A stretch of 64,000 nucleotides of DNA from Sinorhizobium terangae (GCF_009601505.1 NZ_WITC01000127.1:1-64000); one strand, 5' to 3'; positions 1 to 10,292 are shown, numbered from the stretch's first letter. Numbers and translations: made by a program. Notes: generated from the letters alone by a model not told the origin.

Positions 1-130
1 GGACTAAGCCGCTCGCGCGGCAATGGCGCTTGTGGCTGGCGGTGCGTTTCCTGATCGACGTCGGTTCTTTGTGTCTCGGGTTCCTGGCCTGACGATTGAG
101 ACTTCTCAATCTGATGGACAGGAGGGTCCG

Positions 131-1018
131 ATGACAGAGGAGAAGACCACCGCGCTGCGTGAGCGGATGATCGAGGACATGCGCATCCGCGGGATGGGCG
201 ACAAGGCGCAGCAAGGCCACATCCGGGCGATCAAGGATTTCGCGGCCTTTCTGGGGCGCTCACCCGACACGGCGACGCCGGAGGAGTTGCGGGCCTACCA
301 GCTACACATGACCAATGCCGGGGTGACGCCCTCGACATTCAATGTCCGGATCATCGCGCTCAGGTTCTTTTTCGGGATCACCTGCGGGCGCGAGGAGATG
401 AAGCGGTACATGCAGTTCCAACGCAAACCGCAGAAGCTGCCGGTCGTCTTGAGCGTCGAGGAGGTCGCCGACCTGCTGGCCGCGGCTCCCGGGCCCGGGC
501 TGAAGTATCGGGCGGCGCTCAGCATCAGCTATGGCGCCGGGCTGCGGGCGTCGGAGGTGTGCCACCTCAAGGTCACTGACATCGACAGCGAGCGCATGCT
601 GATCCACGTCGAAGAAGGCAAGGGCGGCAAGGATCGCAAGGCCATGCTATCGCCGGGCTTGCTGGATCTGCTGCGCGATTACTGGCGGGAGGCGCGTCCG
701 CGGGGATGGTTGTTTCCCGGCAAGCCGAAGATCAATCCGATCTCGCCGCGCCAGCTCAACCGGGCCTTCACCGCGGCCAAGCACATGGCGGGCATCGCCA
801 AGCCCGCAACGCTGCATACCCTGCGCCACAGCTTCGCCACGCATCTGCTGGAGGCGAACACCGACGTGCGGGTGATCCAGGTTCTGCTCGGCCATGCCAA
901 GCTGAGCAGCACCGCCCGCTACACCCACGTCGCCACCAAGTTGATCCGCGACACCATCAGCCCGTTCGAGCGCCTGAAGCAGTTGGAGGATCTCACCCTG
1001 AGGCGTCGGCTGGAATGA
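131..1018 (+). CDS. Tyrosine-type site-specific recombinase (IS91-associated)
   Basis: The 295-residue protein has a SAM-like N-terminal core-binding domain (about residues 10-95) and a C-terminal catalytic domain. The catalytic set is visible: Arg139 in GLRASE, Lys near GKGGKDR, HTLRHS at 229-234, His255 in LLGHA and Tyr264 in ARYTH. The ATG at 131 follows a GGAGG-like ribosome site; a longer frame reaches position 23 but its extra N-terminus does not fit the family. The gene ends just before the transposase and is probably co-transcribed with it. Such recombinases travel with IS91 elements; their exact role there is not settled. The reading frame is intact. Confidence 0.88.
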   Translation: MTEEKTTALRERMIEDMRIRGMGDKAQQGHIRAIKDFAAFLGRSPDTATPEELRAYQLHMTNAGVTPSTFNVRIIALRFFFGITCGREEMKRYMQFQRKPQKLPVVLSVEEVADLLAAAPGPGLKYRAALSISYGAGLRASEVCHLKVTDIDSERMLIHVEEGKGGKDRKAMLSPGLLDLLRDYWREARPRGWLFPGKPKINPISPRQLNRAFTAAKHMAGIAKPATLHTLRHSFATHLLEANTDVRVIQVLLGHAKLSSTARYTHVATKLIRDTISPFERLKQLEDLTLRRRLE

Positions 1019-1031
1019 AGCGCGCGCCGGG

Positions 1032-2218
1032 GTGCCCCGGCAAAAGCTGGAGATCGCTGACATCTTCCGAGCCTATGGGCCTGCGTGGCGGCGAGCCAAT
1101 GCCGGGCATGTCAGCCTGACCCAGCTCAAGGTCATGGCGGCGATCGAAGCCTGCCGAACCGAGGCGCTCGGCGGGCATGTGGCGGCTTGCACCAAGTGCG
1201 GGCATAACCACATCGCCTATAATTCCTGCAAGAACCGGCACTGTCCGAAGTGCCAGGGCCCCGCGGCGCGCGACTGGATGGCCGCCCGCGCCGAAGACCT
1301 GCTGTCGGTCGAGTATTTCCACGTGGTCTTCACCCTGCCGGCCGAGATCGCGCAGATCGCTTACTGGAACAAGAAAGCTGTCTACGACCTGCTGTTTCGG
1401 GTATCGGCCGAGACGCTGAGCACTATCGCCGCCGATCCCCGGCAGCTTGGCGCGCACATCGGCATGACCAGCGTGCTACACACCTGGGGATCGGCGCTGA
1501 TCCATCACCCGCATGTGCACATCATCGTGCCCGGCGGCGGGCTGTCGCCGGATGGCACGCGGTGGATCTCATGCCGCCCCGGGTTCTTCCTGCCGGTGCG
1601 GGTTCTGTCGCGACTGTTCCGGCGGTTGTTTATCGCAGGGCTGCGGGCACTGCATTGCGCCGGCGATCTGAGGTTCTACGCTGATCTGACAGCTCTCGCA
1701 GAGGCTGACGCGTTCGCCGCCTGGCTGTGCGCAAATCAGAATGGGTCGTCTATGCCAAGCCGCCGTTCGGCGGTCCCGAAGCGGTGCTCGCCTATCTCAG
1801 CCGCTATACCCACCGGGTGGCGATCTCCAACAGCCGTCTGATCAGCGCCGATGCCGAGACCGTCACCTTCCGCTGGAAGGACTACCGGATCAAGACCGGC
1901 GACCGTCAGAAGGTGATGCGGCTGGCCACCGACGAGTTCATCCGCCGCTTCCTGCTCCATGTGCTGCCCGACGGTTTCCACCGCATCCGCCATTACGGCC
2001 TGCTCGCCAGTGCGGGCCGCAAGACCAAGGTCGCAAAGATCCGCGCTCTGCTCGGAGCGGAAACGGCCAAACACAATGATCCGCCAAGCGCTGAGACGAT
2101 CCCGCTCACTCTGAGACAGCCATGCCCCGAGTGCGGTGGCCCGATGCGCATCATCGAGATCTTCCGACGCGGTCAGAAACCCAGAGCCCGGGCGCCACCG
2201 AGAAAGCAGGCCGCATGA
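1032..2218 (+). pseudogene. IS91-family HUH transposase, frameshifted
   Basis: The first frame (GTG at 1032 to 1841) carries the N-terminal zinc ribbon (CTKCGH, then HCPKC) and the HUH motif HHPHVH near residue 160. The second frame (about 1727-2218) carries the catalytic tyrosine region YLSRYTHRVAISN and a C-terminal CPEC zinc pair. Both halves belong to one transposase of about 395 residues. The join lies near 1725-1735, where the bases expected to encode a PLRKSEW-like stretch are partly missing, so a small deletion shifted the frame. Programmed frameshifting is not known in this family, so I call it inactivated; a sequencing error is the alternative. Confidence 0.85.
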
Positions 2219-2913
2219 CAAGGTGCCCGTCACATTGGCCAAAGCCGACCCGAAAACACTCTGCATTCCGGGATCGGATCGCTTTGCGCCCAATAACACT
2301 GAGCATCGCAAAAGCGTCGAAATCGGCACCAACGAGACCGCCAGATCTGCTTCCGATCATCGCCTCCCACACCCTCGGGTCGGCGCCTTTGCGTCTGTCG
2401 GCAGCGCCGAAGTCCACAACAGACGCCCGCGGCCCCGCGCTTTCCCCATAGGTCCCACCCAGCCTCCGCGGCTTCCTCCTTCCAAGGTTTGTCAACGCGG
2501 GCCGCCCAACGCCAGCGGCAAACGTCGCGCTGCGGCCCGCATCGAAAAACCTTCAGGCAAGGTGCCGTTCGGCTCGTCTGCCAGAACGAACACGTTGCGC
2601 CGTGAGCAGACGTTCCCGGCGCCGCCTGAAACCGGACCTTCACTGCTACCGCCCGAATCGACCTTTCGGTGCATCCTATTGATGAAGTCCGACCGTACGC
2701 CTTGATCCACCGGTGGCCGCGTCCCATGCCAGAACGTCACCTTGGACCAGCCGCGTCCTCCATAGACGCGCGACCATCGGACTCACAGATGGTCATTTCA
2801 GCCAGCCGACGAACGACGCAGGCCGTGCGGTCCTCTTTGCTCGGGTCGTGCGGCCTAAGGACTTCTGGAGTATGCTGAAGAACCTTGCACTCCGAGTAGA
2901 CGGAGGAGGAGCC
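2219..2913. other. Intergenic tail of the IS91 element
   Basis: No convincing gene. Overlapping open frames on both strands have no recognisable domain and look like GC-rich shadows. The stretch probably contains the downstream non-coding end (terminus) of the IS91 element followed by the upstream region of the cyclase gene. Confidence 0.5.
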
Positions 2914-5900
2914 ATGGACGTCGGTGCCTGGCTGCGCGATCAAGGGCTGGGACAGTACGAAGAAACGTTCCGCCAAAACGACATCGATCCTGAAGTCCTA
3001 GGAGATCTTACGGCCGAGGACCTGATTGGGCTTGGCGTCGCTTCAGTCGGGCACCGTCGTAAACTGCTTGCTGCCATCGCCGCACTGCGAGAGGTCGCTC
3101 AACAACCGAGCGGCTCAGCCGGGGTTGGCGGAACACCTGTAACCCTACCGGAGCCGGAGCGCCGCCAGCTCACCGTGATGTTCGTCGACCTTGTCGACTC
3201 GACCAGGCTTTCCTCACGACTCGATCCAGAAGAAATGAGCGAACTGCTGCGGGCCTATCAGGGTGCGGTGGCGAGTGCTATAGCGCGCTTCGAGGGCCAC
3301 GTTGCCAAGTACATGGGCGATGGCGTGCTCGCTTACTTTGGCTACCCGCGTGCTCACGAGGATGAGGCCGAACGAGCGGTGCGAGCGGGGCTTGCCGCCA
3401 TTGACGCAGTGGGAAACCTGCAACCACCGCATGGGGAGACACTGCAAGCCCGCGTCGGCATCGCGACCGGCTTGGTGGTTGTCGGCGAACTGATTGGCGA
3501 AGGTGCAGCGCGTGAGGAGACGGTAATCGGCGAGACGCCCAATTTAGCGGCACGACTGCAAAGTGTCGCCGAGCCGGGAACGGTGGTGGTGTCATCCACC
3601 ACCCGGCAGCTGATCGGCGGCCTGTTCGATCTCGCCGAGCTCGGCTCCCAACCAATGAAGGGCTTTCCTGCGTCCGTACCCGCTTGGCGCGTGCTCGGTG
3701 AAAGCTCTGCGGAAAGCCGTTTCGAAGCCCTGCACGGGGCGAGCTTGACTCCGCTCGTCGGTCGCGAGCACGAGATAGGACTCCTGCTTAAGCGCTGGGA
3801 AGCGGTCAAAGAAAGCGAAGGCCGTGTGGTGTTGCTAGCGGGCGAGCCCGGCATCGGCAAGTCGCGCCTTGTTCGTGCCCTGCGTCGGCGTCTCGAAGGC
3901 GAGCCCCATACGACTGTAAGTCACTACTGCTCGCCCTATCATCAGACCAGTCCGCTTCATCCGGTTATCCGCCTTCTGGAGCGGGCAGCTGGCTTCGCCG
4001 CGGAGGATCCCCCCGCAGTGAAACTGAGCAAGCTCGAAGCGCTGCTCACGCAATCGACCGAAGACGTCGCCGAAGCGGCCCCGTTGCTCGCGGCGTTGCT
4101 GTCTGTTCCAGCGGACGATCGCTATCTGCCGTTGGAGTTGAGCCCGCACCGGCAGAAGAAGCGGACGCTGGAGGTACTCGTTGATCAGCTCATCGGGCTC
4201 GCGGCGCGTCGGCCCGTCCTGGCAGTATATGAGGACGTGCATTGGGCAGATCCAACCTCGCTGGAGCTATTAGATCTCGTTGTTGATCGCGTGCAGGACT
4301 CGCCCGTGCTGGTGCTCATCACATTCCGCTCCGAGTTTCTCCCACTGTGGATGCACTATCCGCACGTTACGGCATTGACGCTTAGTCGTTTGAGCCGTCG
4401 GCAAGGCGCAGATATGGTCGAGAGCCTGACCGGCGGCAGGTCTCTGCCTGACGAAGTGCTCAACCAGATCGTCGGACAGACAGACGGCGTGCCGCTCTTC
4501 GTCGAGGAGCTCACGCGCGCGATACTGGAGACCAACTTGCTTAAAGACGAGGGCGATCACTACGCTCTCGCGAGTCCCGTGTCGGCGATCGCAATTCCAG
4601 CTACGCTTCAGGAATCGTTATTGGCTCGGCTCGACCGACTTGCGCCCGCCAGGGAGTTAGCGCAGGTGGCGGCCGCAATCGGTCGAGAATTCTCGCATGA
4701 GCTGCTCGTGACCGCCGCGCCGTTGCAGACGAGCGAGGTAGAGGAAGCACTGGACGACCTCATTGCTTCAGGATTGGTGTTCCGCCACGGGACTTCGCCG
4801 CAGGTGACCTACAGCTTCAAGCACGCACTCGTACGCGACGCTGCCTACGCGACCCTTGTGCGCACGAAACGACAACGGTTGCACGCGGCGATAGCCACAG
4901 CAATCGAGCAACGTTTCCCCGAAACTGTCCAGACGCAGCCCGAGCTTCTGGCCCAGCACTATGCGGAGGCCGGGCGGCTGGAACCTGCAGTCAATTACTG
5001 GCTCAGGGCCGGGCAAGCAGAGATTGCGCGCTCCGCAACCACCGAAGCGATTACACATCTGACAAGAGGGCTGGAACTGCTTGAAGGACTGCCTGATGAT
5101 GCCGCGCGATGGCGGCAGGAACTCGAACTACAAGTCGCTCTCAGCGTCGCCCTGATGACAGCCAAGGGTTGGGCAGCGCCAGAGGTCGGCCGGGCCAACG
5201 CGCGAGCACGCGAATTATGCGAGCGGATCGGGGATAAAGGCAGGCTCTTCCCTGTCCTCTACGGGGAGTGGGTCTTCCACGTCGTGCGCGCCGAGCTGGA
5301 GGCGGGAAGGAAGGCGGGAGAGGAACTGCTCAAGCGCGCGCAGGAAGAACGGGAGGCGTCCGGGGAGACTGTCGGTAACCGCATCGCCGGAACCGATGCC
5401 TTCCTTCGCGGCGAGATTGCGACTGCCCGTAAATATCTGGAACGGTCGCTCGCCCTTTATGACCCGCAGCAACACCGCTCTCTTGCGTACCTGTTCGCCC
5501 AGGATCCTCGGGTGGCGGGACTATCGGTCCTCTCCTGGACCCTCTTCGCTCTCGGTTATCCCGAGCAGGCTGAGGCCAGGAGCAACGAGGCATTGGCGGA
5601 CGCAAGGGAACTTTCCCACCGCAACACCCTCGGTTACGCCCTGCTTTACGGCTGCATCCTGTCACAGCTTCGCGGCGACTGGCGAGAAGCGCGAGATCGG
5701 GCGGATTCACTGATCACGCTCGCAAGAGCGCAGGGCTCTCCGCACTTCCTGGGTGCAGGCACGATCGTTCGAGGCTGGACGCTAGCAGAGACGGGTGAAT
5801 TGCCGGCGGCCATCACCCAGGTTCGAGAGGGCTTGGCGTCGTGGCAGATGACTAGAGCGAGATTCCTGGTTCCATTCTTTTTGAGCTTGCTCGCGCGCGT

Positions 5901-6297
5901 CGAGACCCATGCCGGGGGAGCACAGCGGGCCTTGGATTTGCTGACCGACGCGCTGGATCGAGCGCGCGAAACGGGCGAGCGGTGGTTCGAGGCGGAATTG
6001 CATCGGCTGACGGGCGAGCTGATGCTTAAGCTGCCCGCGTTTGATCGTGCCGAGGCGGAAGCACGACTCCGGCACGCGGTCGAGATAGCGCGAGGGCAAA
6101 ACGCTGACTTATGGGAGTTGCGCGCGGCGACAAGCCTAGGCCGACTATGGGTCGTGCAGAAGCGGTTTGGCGACGCTCATCACCTGCTTGCGCCACTCTA
6201 CGGCAAGTTTACCGAGGGATTCGCGACATTGGATCTGCAATCGGCCCAACGGGTGCTTCGTGAGACAGCCGGCTTCCATGGCAAGTTATCCGACTAG
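2914..6297 (+). CDS. SAM domain, class III adenylate cyclase, AAA-type ATPase and TPR regulator
   Basis: The 1127-residue protein starts at the ATG at 2914, directly after GGAGGAGGA; the open frame extends further upstream without similarity. Residues 1-60 form a sterile alpha motif (DVGAWLRDQGLGQYEETF). Residues about 83-265 form a class III cyclase domain with both metal aspartates (FVDLVDS, D92; GDGVL, D136) and the Asn/Arg pair in NLAARL. An ATPase domain follows with Walker A GEPGIGKS at 310-317 and Walker B around 435-446 (VYEDVHWAD). The C-terminal half is helical TPR-like repeat. The architecture resembles MalT/STAND-type signalling ATPases coupled to cyclic nucleotide synthesis, which occur in several copies in rhizobia. 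The catalytic residues look intact; the input signal is unknown. Confidence 0.9.
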   Translation: MDVGAWLRDQGLGQYEETFRQNDIDPEVLGDLTAEDLIGLGVASVGHRRKLLAAIAALREVAQQPSGSAGVGGTPVTLPEPERRQLTVMFVDLVDSTRLSSRLDPEEMSELLRAYQGAVASAIARFEGHVAKYMGDGVLAYFGYPRAHEDEAERAVRAGLAAIDAVGNLQPPHGETLQARVGIATGLVVVGELIGEGAAREETVIGETPNLAARLQSVAEPGTVVVSSTTRQLIGGLFDLAELGSQPMKGFPASVPAWRVLGESSAESRFEALHGASLTPLVGREHEIGLLLKRWEAVKESEGRVVLLAGEPGIGKSRLVRALRRRLEGEPHTTVSHYCSPYHQTSPLHPVIRLLERAAGFAAEDPPAVKLSKLEALLTQSTEDVAEAAPLLAALLSVPADDRYLPLELSPHRQKKRTLEVLVDQLIGLAARRPVLAVYEDVHWADPTSLELLDLVVDRVQDSPVLVLITFRSEFLPLWMHYPHVTALTLSRLSRRQGADMVESLTGGRSLPDEVLNQIVGQTDGVPLFVEELTRAILETNLLKDEGDHYALASPVSAIAIPATLQESLLARLDRLAPARELAQVAAAIGREFSHELLVTAAPLQTSEVEEALDDLIASGLVFRHGTSPQVTYSFKHALVRDAAYATLVRTKRQRLHAAIATAIEQRFPETVQTQPELLAQHYAEAGRLEPAVNYWLRAGQAEIARSATTEAITHLTRGLELLEGLPDDAARWRQELELQVALSVALMTAKGWAAPEVGRANARARELCERIGDKGRLFPVLYGEWVFHVVRAELEAGRKAGEELLKRAQEEREASGETVGNRIAGTDAFLRGEIATARKYLERSLALYDPQQHRSLAYLFAQDPRVAGLSVLSWTLFALGYPEQAEARSNEALADARELSHRNTLGYALLYGCILSQLRGDWREARDRADSLITLARAQGSPHFLGAGTIVRGWTLAETGELPAAITQVREGLASWQMTRARFLVPFFLSLLARVETHAGGAQRALDLLTDALDRARETGERWFEAELHRLTGELMLKLPAFDRAEAEARLRHAVEIARGQNADLWELRAATSLGRLWVVQKRFGDAHHLLAPLYGKFTEGFATLDLQSAQRVLRETAGFHGKLSD

Positions 6298-6615
6298 TCA
6301 GCCGTTGCAATGTTCCGCCCTAGGCTGCGCTGACAGCACGTGGGACGGCAAGGATGTGGTGTGATCGAGCGTTACCACTGCAGTAGACGTTCGCTTTCCG
6401 GCAACGAATTAGAGCTCCTGAATATCCGATCCGGAGTCAAGACTGGTGGTTCTGCTCACTGAGGGAATCATCGTTTAGGGTCGAGAATTCGCGTTCCTCA
6501 GAGGTCGCAGCCTTTCACGGCTCCACTGATCTGTTTTCCGGACCAATCGAAGCGAAGCGCAATTCGGTGGTGCGAGCATCTGCCTCACGCTCTCACAAAA
6601 CGATAAGCGTTGTGC
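6298..6615. other. Intergenic region between cyclase and truncated regulator
   Basis: Nothing recognisable. It might once have encoded the missing C-terminal part of the minus-strand regulator at 6616-7257, but I see no conserved peptide of that family in any frame. Confidence 0.4.
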
Positions 6616-7257
6616 TTACGCTCCGCGTATCCGAGACCCGGATAGCTCCAGTTCCGACAGGTCGATCGAGAGGACCTCGCCTTCGCCCGCGACTCTCGAG
6701 ACCACCGCTCTGGCGACGGTGGACTTCGCCATTCCTCCGGGGCCCGCGACGGTCACCAGGCGTCCCTTGCCGAGCTGGTCGGTGATTGTCGCGAGAGAGT
6801 AGTCGCGTCCGAAGATTTGGGATTCCGGACGCTCGCGCTGAAGCTTGTGAGGCGGTAGGGAAGAAGCGGCCCTTGGACCGTGGTGCTCCACCGGGGCGAT
6901 GAAGGTGTACCCGCGGCCGGGTATGTTTGCGATGAAGCGCGGCTCGCGTTGCGTGTCCCCTAATGCTTTCCTTAGCGCGGAGACGTGCACGCGGAGATTG
7001 GCCTCATCCACAAAAGTGTCGGGCCAGACTTGCCTCACAATCTCCGCGTTGGTCTTCAACTCGCCGGGATGGGAGATAAGAAACAGGAGGATATCCAGGG
7101 CGCGGCTTCCCGGCGGAACCACGCGCCCGTTCCGCGACAGGCAGCGCCTGACGGGCACTACCGAGAACGGCCCGAAATGGAATGCCTCTTCCACGTTAGC
7201 GTCCCCCTGCGAGAGCGTGCAGGTTGAGCCTAACGCGCCGGGGATGTCAAATTGCAA
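6616..7257 (-). pseudogene. Truncated winged-helix/ATPase transcriptional regulator
   Basis: The 213-residue product begins with an OmpR-type winged-helix DNA-binding domain (about residues 28-122, ending RFIANIPGRGYTFIAPV). After a linker comes the start of a STAND-type ATPase with a Walker A-like AGPGGMAKST at about 170, then the frame stops about 35 residues later. Full-length relatives with this architecture continue for several hundred residues with the ATPase and helical repeats. The usual GIGKT sequence is GMAKS here. I read this as a 5' remnant of a larger gene; a shortened functional DNA-binding protein is possible. It converges with the cyclase gene upstream. Confidence 0.65.
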
Positions 7258-7524
7258 AGGCTCTTGGGGCTTGGCGGCTTCCGCCTTTGTGATCGGATCG
7301 ACGATGCCGCCACATAGTCTTGAGCGTGGGCTTCCCCGATTCGGATACCTGAAGGCGCGCGATAATGAGGAGGTACGCTCGCTTTAACAAACAACGGAGC
7401 GGCTGCAATGGCGCGCAATCCGGGCAATCACCACGACTGCCTCCGATGACCGATGCGGTCGAGACGCGCCCTTTGTGCCGATACCGGCAAGGTGCGGAAG
7501 TGGGTCCAATATCGGCCGCATGCG

Positions 7525-9117
7525 CTACGGCCCGATCTGGATCTCTCCCTCGATCCGGGTGATCTCAAAGTCGCTGATCAGTATATCGAGCCTGATTTTC
7601 CAAAGGCCGGGGAGGGGCAGCAGGAGGTCGGACGTGCGCCAGGTTCCGTCCGTCGCCTTGCTCGCCTTGCGTTTGATCTCGGCGACACCGGCGGACGGGT
7701 TGGAGAAGACGAAAGTGACTTCCTTCGGGTCCAGCGCGGAGAAATCGCCGGCCATGACGAGGGCGGAGGCTTCGACCGGTCCCGGTCTTCCGGGTGTGAT
7801 CGTTATTTCCGCCATCGCCTTCTCACCGTGAATGTGGACCGAGGCGGGCTCCGCTGCGACCGACACCAGCGCGCGCGGTGGCGGCGTGAAACGCCAGGAA
7901 GCCGCCACGCCGAAAATCATCAGCACCACAAGCGCCTCCGCTGCGATCGAGCGTACGAGATACCGTGTGGCGCCTTGATCGCCGGCTTCCACGCGGCCGG
8001 TCAGCACCCATCGATTGATTGCCGCCAGAGCAAAAAGAATGAGGAGGAGAGCGAGCTTGACCAGGAATACATTGCCATAGGCCGTGTCGAGAAGGGCCGA
8101 CGGCTGGCCCACCTGCACGACCAGGAGCACGATGCCCGCCGCCACGAGAAGGGCGATGGAGAAGGGAATGAAAACGGAGAAGCGATGCAGGGCCTTGAGG
8201 GCATGCGCACGGCCGGTCTGGAACAGCCTTGCGATAGGCACCAGGGCACCGACCCAGAGCGTGATCGCGATCGCATGCAGGAAGACGCTCGGGCGCATCA
8301 GCCATTGCGGTTCGGCGGCGCTGGCATGGCCGCTGAGGGAGAGGGCAGCCGAACCCGTCAACAGCGCCAGGAGCGAGGTCCAGCGCGCGACCTGCCGCCG
8401 GCGCGAGAGCAGCGCGACGCCTGCAAGGGCGAGCGCGGCGATCATCACGACAACAGTCCTGCCGAAGCTTGTTCCGAGTCCGGTCGACCAAACCGATGGT
8501 TCGGCCAGCGCGGAAAGCGGCATGCCGAGCGCATCCAGCCCCTGAAGCCCGGCGGATAAACCTGTCCCTCCCAGCCCGATGCCAAGCATGGCCGTTATGA
8601 AGCGCAGCCCGGCTCGCGCGCCTTGCAGCAACCAGCTCAAGGCGAAGACGCCGCCGATGCCGAAGAACAGACCCGCATAGAGCGCCACCCGGCCCAGCCA
8701 AAGTGCGGCGCGCACCGGCCAGTCGATCACTTCGCCGGCGTAAGTGGACCTGCTTGGCGACCTTATCGAAAAGACGATCGAGCCGCCGACCGGATGCCCG
8801 TCTTCGGAGACGACGCGCCAAGACAAAACGTGCGTGCCTGCGGAGAGGTCAGGCGGTACCTCGATTTCCACCGTGCGGTCCCGGAGGGTAAACCGCTCGA
8901 GTGCGACTGCGGAGCCATCCGGCTTGACCAGTTTCAATGCCAGAGGCGACACCGGCTCGCTGAACGACAGCGCAAGCCTTGCGGGCGCAGCCGGAACGAC
9001 TGCGCCATCCCGCGGCTCGGTCGCTGTCAACGACGCATGGGCGAGCGCCGCCGTCGCCAGAAACAGCCAGGCGAGAACAGCGATCGTTGCCCGGCCAAGA
9101 CCGGGCGGGAATTTCAT
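7525..9117 (-). CDS. CopC-CopD fusion copper-handling membrane protein
   Basis: A signal peptide is followed by a periplasmic CopC domain beginning at the processed-type N-terminus HASLTATEPRDGAVV; the internal histidine of SEDGHPVGGSIVFSI is also present. These are typical copper ligands. The rest is a CopD domain with about eight transmembrane helices and a short C-terminal extracytoplasmic domain. The N-terminal residues MKFPPGLGR at 9117 give the best signal peptide; a GTG at 9135 is the alternative. It is the last gene of a minus-strand set with the YcnI-like and DUF2946 genes, an arrangement also seen in Bacillus ycnKJI-like copper loci. The inferred role is periplasmic copper binding and import or homeostasis. 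Confidence 0.85.
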   Translation of the reverse strand: MKFPPGLGRATIAVLAWLFLATAALAHASLTATEPRDGAVVPAAPARLALSFSEPVSPLALKLVKPDGSAVALERFTLRDRTVEIEVPPDLSAGTHVLSWRVVSEDGHPVGGSIVFSIRSPSRSTYAGEVIDWPVRAALWLGRVALYAGLFFGIGGVFALSWLLQGARAGLRFITAMLGIGLGGTGLSAGLQGLDALGMPLSALAEPSVWSTGLGTSFGRTVVVMIAALALAGVALLSRRRQVARWTSLLALLTGSAALSLSGHASAAEPQWLMRPSVFLHAIAITLWVGALVPIARLFQTGRAHALKALHRFSVFIPFSIALLVAAGIVLLVVQVGQPSALLDTAYGNVFLVKLALLLILFALAAINRWVLTGRVEAGDQGATRYLVRSIAAEALVVLMIFGVAASWRFTPPPRALVSVAAEPASVHIHGEKAMAEITITPGRPGPVEASALVMAGDFSALDPKEVTFVFSNPSAGVAEIKRKASKATDGTWRTSDLLLPLPGLWKIRLDILISDFEITRIEGEIQIGP

Positions 9118-9200
9118 GGCCGCGAGCGTGTACACCGGGTAACCCAGACGTCGAAGGAGCCGGCGCCGAAGCGCCAGCTTATTGGCTCAATATTCAGCGC

Positions 9201-9731
9201 TCAATGTCCAGAGACTTTTTCGAGCAGTTTCAGGCCCGGCGCCGGCAATTCGAGGTCGTCGGACGACTGGCCGGCAGCCGGAATCTCGATCCAGCGCTCG
9301 GCGAGGCCGCCGGCGCACTCCTGCACGACCGGGAAATACAGCGTCTCGCCGGCCTTGAGGTCGGGCGTCAGGAAGACGCGCAGCGCGAATTCGTCGTACT
9401 CGTCGTCGGCGAGGCTTCCGCCGCTCCAGATCAACTCCTTCACGCCTTCGCTGGTCGGCGTGCCGTAGTAGTCATAGGACTTCGCGTAAGTGCCCTTGAC
9501 CTTCTCGATGGTCCAGCCGGCCTTCGGCTGCGGCTTGACCGCAATGACGCCTTCGGGGATCTGCACCCGGACGGTCGTCGTCGGCTTGCCCTCGCAGCCG
9601 TGCGGCACCTGCAGGATCGCCTTGTAGGTCGAGCCGACGGGCGCCTCCTTGACCTGCAGGCTGACATGCGCCAGCGCGGCGCCGGTTCCAAGCGCCAGAA
9701 TGGCTGCGGTCGCAATGAACGTCTTCAACAT
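9201..9731 (-). CDS. YcnI-family (DUF1775) copper-binding protein
   Basis: The 176-residue exported protein has a signal peptide ending at ALAHVSLQ, so the mature protein starts with a histidine, which in YcnI relatives is part of the copper site. A conserved Trp (AGWTIEKVKG) lies in the DUF1775 beta-sandwich. The ATG at 9731 is chosen because it opens the signal peptide; upstream in-frame residues look non-coding. The C-terminus lacks a membrane anchor, unlike Bacillus YcnI. It lies 83 bases upstream of the CopC-CopD gene on the same strand and probably passes copper to it (inference from gene order). Confidence 0.85.
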   Translation of the reverse strand: MLKTFIATAAILALGTGAALAHVSLQVKEAPVGSTYKAILQVPHGCEGKPTTTVRVQIPEGVIAVKPQPKAGWTIEKVKGTYAKSYDYYGTPTSEGVKELIWSGGSLADDEYDEFALRVFLTPDLKAGETLYFPVVQECAGGLAERWIEIPAAGQSSDDLELPAPGLKLLEKVSGH

Positions 9732-9908
9732 ATTTCGTCTCCATGTCGCCGGCGGTTCGGCCCGGCGGTGATCAAAATGGCACGAGGGCCTGACAGAATG
9801 CCGGGTGTCTTCCGCCTGCGAATGCCAGGCGCGGTTTCTCGGCTTCATATTGGATTGGATGCGCTGGCGCGACTAAACGTTCGCGAAATCAGCGTGGCGT
9901 AGATATTT

Positions 9909-10292
9909 TCACGCCTTGCGCGGAGGCGCCCTTGGGCTTCCTTGAAACTCTTTCAGCCATTGGCGAAGTTCGGGACCATCCCTTGCTACAGGGAGATTGA
10001 CGGGCGGCGCAGACGGCGCATCGAGAACGTAGAGCTGTCTCCCCGGGATCGCAGGATGCGCGAACATCCCGCAAGCGAGCGTGCAACAGTCCGGCTTTTT
10101 CGAGTGATCGGTCGATGGCGCCGGGTCATGCGTCCCGTGGTTCGCATCTGAAATGCAGAGCGGGTTTCCGAACGTATCCAGCCCGAGCGGCTTGGTGCCG
10201 GCCGCAAGCCCGCTTGCAGCCTGCAGAACGAGCATGCATGCGGCGACAAGCGCCACCCAAATGCTCTTTCTACTACGCAGGTGCTTCAGCAT
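9909..10292 (-). CDS. DUF2946-family exported protein
   Basis: The 127-residue protein has an N-terminal signal peptide or anchor (about residues 10-31), then a His/Cys-rich segment with HGTHDP and CCTLACGMF, followed by a proline-rich C-terminus. This Cys/His pattern is typical of DUF2946 proteins, which are regularly found beside copper genes. It is the first gene of the minus-strand copper set; 177 bases separate it from the YcnI-like gene. Metal binding is likely from the ligands, but the function of the family is not established. Confidence 0.75.
   Translation of the reverse strand: MLKHLRSRKSIWVALVAACMLVLQAASGLAAGTKPLGLDTFGNPLCISDANHGTHDPAPSTDHSKKPDCCTLACGMFAHPAIPGRQLYVLDAPSAPPVNLPVARDGPELRQWLKEFQGSPRAPPRKA

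Larger units (their letters stand above)
131..2218 (+). mobile_element. IS91-family element with accessory tyrosine recombinase
   Basis: A tyrosine recombinase gene is followed after 13 bases by an IS91-type (HUH, rolling-circle) transposase on the same strand, an arrangement known from one branch of IS91-family elements. Only the coding part is delimited here. IS91 elements lack terminal inverted repeats and target duplications, so the ends (probably left of 131 and somewhere in 2219-2700) cannot be placed by eye. The transposase is frameshifted, so the element is probably no longer autonomous. Confidence 0.8.

Noticed and set aside
2136-2727. Overlapping frames on both strands after the IS91 transposase
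   Set aside because: No domain or ribosome site; they look like the non-coding end of the element.
7453-8559. Open frame on the + strand opposite the CopC-CopD gene
   Set aside because: Antisense shadow; very Arg/Asp/Gly-rich with no domain.
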